Shown piece by piece: positions 62,151 through 64,000 of a stretch of DNA of 64,000 nucleotides. Made by a program: the position numbers and the translations under genes. Source of the DNA: Nostoc sp. 'Peltigera membranacea cyanobiont' N6 (GTDB lineage Bacteria; Cyanobacteriota; Cyanobacteriia; Cyanobacteriales; Nostocaceae). Where the stretch lies: NCBI RefSeq assembly GCF_002949735.1, contig NZ_CP026681.1, positions 2,914,001-2,978,000 of the forward strand. The letters run 5' to 3'. The notes under the pieces are model-generated. The model had not been told where the DNA came from, did not search any database, and saw only the letters and a list, made by a program, of their open reading frames with translations. Each line of letters begins with the position of its first letter. Position 1 is the first letter of the stretch.

Positions 62151-62726
62151 TTATTTCCCTAGATTGCGCTTCATTTGTTCTAACTCATCTTGAGTTTCCC
62201 AGCTACGGAACTGCTCTTCTAAGTCATCAAAACCACTAGAAGAACTACTAGTTTTATTTGACCAACCACTGGTTTCAAAACGCTGCTGAGTTTGCGCGTT
62301 GTCGCGGGCTGTCTGTGCTTCGGCGGCTTTGGCTTGCACCTCCTGTCGGCGTTGCTGAATTTTGTGCAGTAGTTCTTGAGATTGGTTAATGCGTTCTTTC
62401 AGCCCTTGCATGTGTCCCCACTTCTGATTTCCTTCGCGCAATAGGGCTGCTTCTCGCTCACCCGCAGCACTGGCTAAATCTTCTCTATTAGCGTTTTTGG
62501 CTTTTTGAACGCGGATATGCCAACGCTGAATTTCTTGAGCGGTGGAGAGAATGTCTTCTTGCGATCGCTTCTCTTGTAATTGTAAATCTGCGATCAGCTT
62601 TAACGTGTCTTCTTCTTGCTCACGCAGCTGTTCTAGCAGCGCCTCTAACTCCAAATGTGGATTGTTACGCAAGAATTCTTCTAAACGGTTTTCTAAAAAC
62701 CGACTCAAATCATCAAATAAGCCCAC
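62151..62726 (-). CDS. TIGR04376-type cyanobacterial coiled-coil protein
   Basis: A 191-residue soluble protein, highly helical (MGLFDDLSRFLENRLEEFLR start, LEALLEQLREQEEDTLKLIA, LQLQEKRSQEDILSTAQEIQ). A Ser-rich linker (KTSSSSSGFDDLEEQFRSWE) precedes the C-terminus. It matches a family conserved across cyanobacteria whose function is not known. No partner gene. Confidence 0.82.
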   Translation of the reverse strand: MGLFDDLSRFLENRLEEFLRNNPHLELEALLEQLREQEEDTLKLIADLQLQEKRSQEDILSTAQEIQRWHIRVQKAKNANREDLASAAGEREAALLREGNQKWGHMQGLKERINQSQELLHKIQQRRQEVQAKAAEAQTARDNAQTQQRFETSGWSNKTSSSSSGFDDLEEQFRSWETQDELEQMKRNLGK

Positions 62727-62876
62727 TGCTAGAACTCCAGAGATCGGGTGCGTGACTATTTTATTGTAGTAGTCCGGTGGGCTTTCGGGTGTTAGTTATA
62801 TTTCAAAGTTGGGAAGAATGTATTTGGTGAAACTACGCAAATAACGCTGACTTATAAAATAAGGCATTAATTAAGT

Positions 62877-64000
62877 ATGAGTTCAGATTTTCAACCACCA
62901 CCTAAGAACTTGTCCATGCTAGCTACTGTAGGAGGAGTAGTTACGGCTGTAATAGCGATCGCAATTTTGAATGTTTGGTCTAAGCAACTTTCTAAGGCTT
63001 CGATAGAAAAACCTGAAGTCTCAACATCCGAAACCGCTTCACGCCAGTTGGTACAACCAAAGAAACCCGAAAGCGCTGTCTCTGGTGCTAAAGCAACCGA
63101 AATAGTTGCTAGCCTTGATGCTAAATCTGTAGTTTTACCAGGTCAATCCATTCCCAAAAACCAACTCACAGTAGCCATAATTCCTTATGTTGCTCCGGGA
63201 GTGGGAAAACTGACTTCAGAGGAAACGAAAACTGCACGTATTGCTTGGTCATACTTCCAGCGCAACTGGAATGATGAAACTGGCTTGGTCAATTCCGTTG
63301 ATGGCTTTGCCTCTGTCAGTATGTGGGATCAGACAGGCGCGATCGCAGCCTTAGTTAGTGCCAGAGAACTTAATATTGTGCCTGCGGCTGAATTTGAAGC
63401 CAAAATGAGCAAAATGTTGAAAACACTGGCATCAATGCCCTTATACAAAGGTGAACTACCCAACAAAGTCTACAATGCCAAAACCCTTGTCCCCGTTAAT
63501 TATGGTCAACTAGAAAAACGCGAAGAAATTGGTTGGTCAGCCATCGATTTAGGGCGGATGGCAATCTGGCTGAAAGTTGTCGGGGCAAAGTATCCACAAT
63601 TGCGACTAGAAACAGAAGCAGTTTGGAAAAGTTGGCAAGTCAAGCGTCTTACCAAAAATGGGCAAATGTACGGTACTGCCGTTATTAAAGGTAAAGAACA
63701 ATACAACCAAGAAGGGCGCTTGGGCTATGAGAATTATGCTGCTTATGGTTTAAAGCTTTGGGGCTTGAATGTTACACAAGCATTGGATTATCAGACCAAT
63801 GCTGCCTTTGTCAATCTTTACGGACAGGGAATTCCTTACGATCGCCGCGACTTTAAAAACTCTGGAGCTAACAACTATGTTCTCAGCGAACCCTACATTT
63901 TAGATGGCATCGAAACTGGATTTCAAGCTTTGCCAAAAGCTTATGCCGATCGGATTTTAGCTGCTCAAGCAGCACGTTATGAAGCCACACAACAATTAAC
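62877..64000 (+). CDS. DUF3131 domain protein, cut by the window end
   Basis: At least 374 residues from ATG 62877 (MSSDFQPPPKNL). One membrane segment near residues 18-37 (MLATVGGVVTAVIAIAILNV) is followed by a DUF3131-type domain: ARIAWSYFQRNWNDETGLVN, SMWDQTGAIAALVSARELNI, GWSAIDLGRMAIWLKVVGAK and LGYENYAAYGLKLWGLNV. The domain is an alpha/alpha-toroid-like fold of unknown activity, found in exported or anchored cyanobacterial proteins. The reading frame continues past base 64000. Confidence 0.85.
   Translation, partial: MSSDFQPPPKNLSMLATVGGVVTAVIAIAILNVWSKQLSKASIEKPEVSTSETASRQLVQPKKPESAVSGAKATEIVASLDAKSVVLPGQSIPKNQLTVAIIPYVAPGVGKLTSEETKTARIAWSYFQRNWNDETGLVNSVDGFASVSMWDQTGAIAALVSARELNIVPAAEFEAKMSKMLKTLASMPLYKGELPNKVYNAKTLVPVNYGQLEKREEIGWSAIDLGRMAIWLKVVGAKYPQLRLETEAVWKSWQVKRLTKNGQMYGTAVIKGKEQYNQEGRLGYENYAAYGLKLWGLNVTQALDYQTNAAFVNLYGQGIPYDRRDFKNSGANNYVLSEPYILDGIETGFQALPKAYADRILAAQAARYEATQQL

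Noticed and set aside
1..64000. tRNA, rRNA, tmRNA genes
   Set aside because: Looked for cloverleaf-like and conserved rRNA words, especially near the integrase; none seen by eye. A covariance-model scan would be decisive.

Overview
The window comes from a filamentous heterocyst-type cyanobacterium, most likely a Nostoc or close relative. The evidence is the dense scatter of HIP1 octamers (GCGATCGC), cyanobacterial housekeeping genes (leuS, a SigG-type ECF sigma factor with its anti-sigma partner, ComFB, a TIGR04376-type protein, a DUF3131 protein), XisH/XisI proteins, the pentapeptide-repeat protein and many small palindromic repeats of the kind found in Nostoc. leuS and the sigma factor argue for the chromosome, although the first 33 kb is rich in plasmid-like and mobile genes.

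Region 1 (1-17 kb) is accessory DNA: two intact HU genes and a broken third copy, an XRE regulator divergent from a tyrosine recombinase, a 5'-truncated giant sensor kinase, a decayed ISKra4-type element inserted next to an IS1182-type fragment, and single genes (YdcF family, isochorismatase family, 2-oxoglutarate/Fe(II) oxygenase, methyltransferase, GPP34-like fragment). Two gap-free copies of a 135-bp sequence that can fold into two hairpins lie at 10984-11118 and 15620-15754.

Region 2 (17-33 kb) is a mobile/defence island. It holds a GIY-YIG-like fragment overlapping an unknown gene, an intact IS1634-type transposase, a 655-residue protelomerase (telomere resolvase) family protein with its own consensus promoter, an IS1380 element with one internal stop, and a type I restriction-modification operon in the order hsdM-xisH-xisI-hsdS-hsdR. 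hsdM, xisH and xisI look intact. hsdS is split by an IS630 element and carries a nonsense codon, and hsdR is cut off by the IS1380 element, so the locus can probably still methylate at most through other partners but cannot restrict. A non-autonomous IS1634-type deletion derivative sits beside an inverted 207-bp piece of the intact IS.

Region 3 (33-47 kb) is ordinary chromosome: a secreted zinc metalloprotease, a pentapeptide-repeat protein, an M23 peptidase, ComFB, an L,D-transpeptidase, sigma/anti-sigma, a gamma-glutamylcyclotransferase-like protein and leuS.

Region 4 (47-64 kb) starts with a GH31 glucosidase. It then holds a molybdenum hydroxylase set: a three-subunit PaoABC-like oxidoreductase (2Fe-2S, FAD, Moco subunits in overlapping order) plus, across a Tat-type aldo/keto reductase and a 21-bp tandem-repeat array, an XdhC-like chaperone and a MocA-like cytidylyltransferase. 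This is enough to build and mature one periplasmic aldehyde-oxidising Mo enzyme. After that come a collagen-like secreted protein, a short ABC permease, a proline-rich single-pass membrane protein, two MITE-like elements, and a DUF3131 gene cut by the window end.
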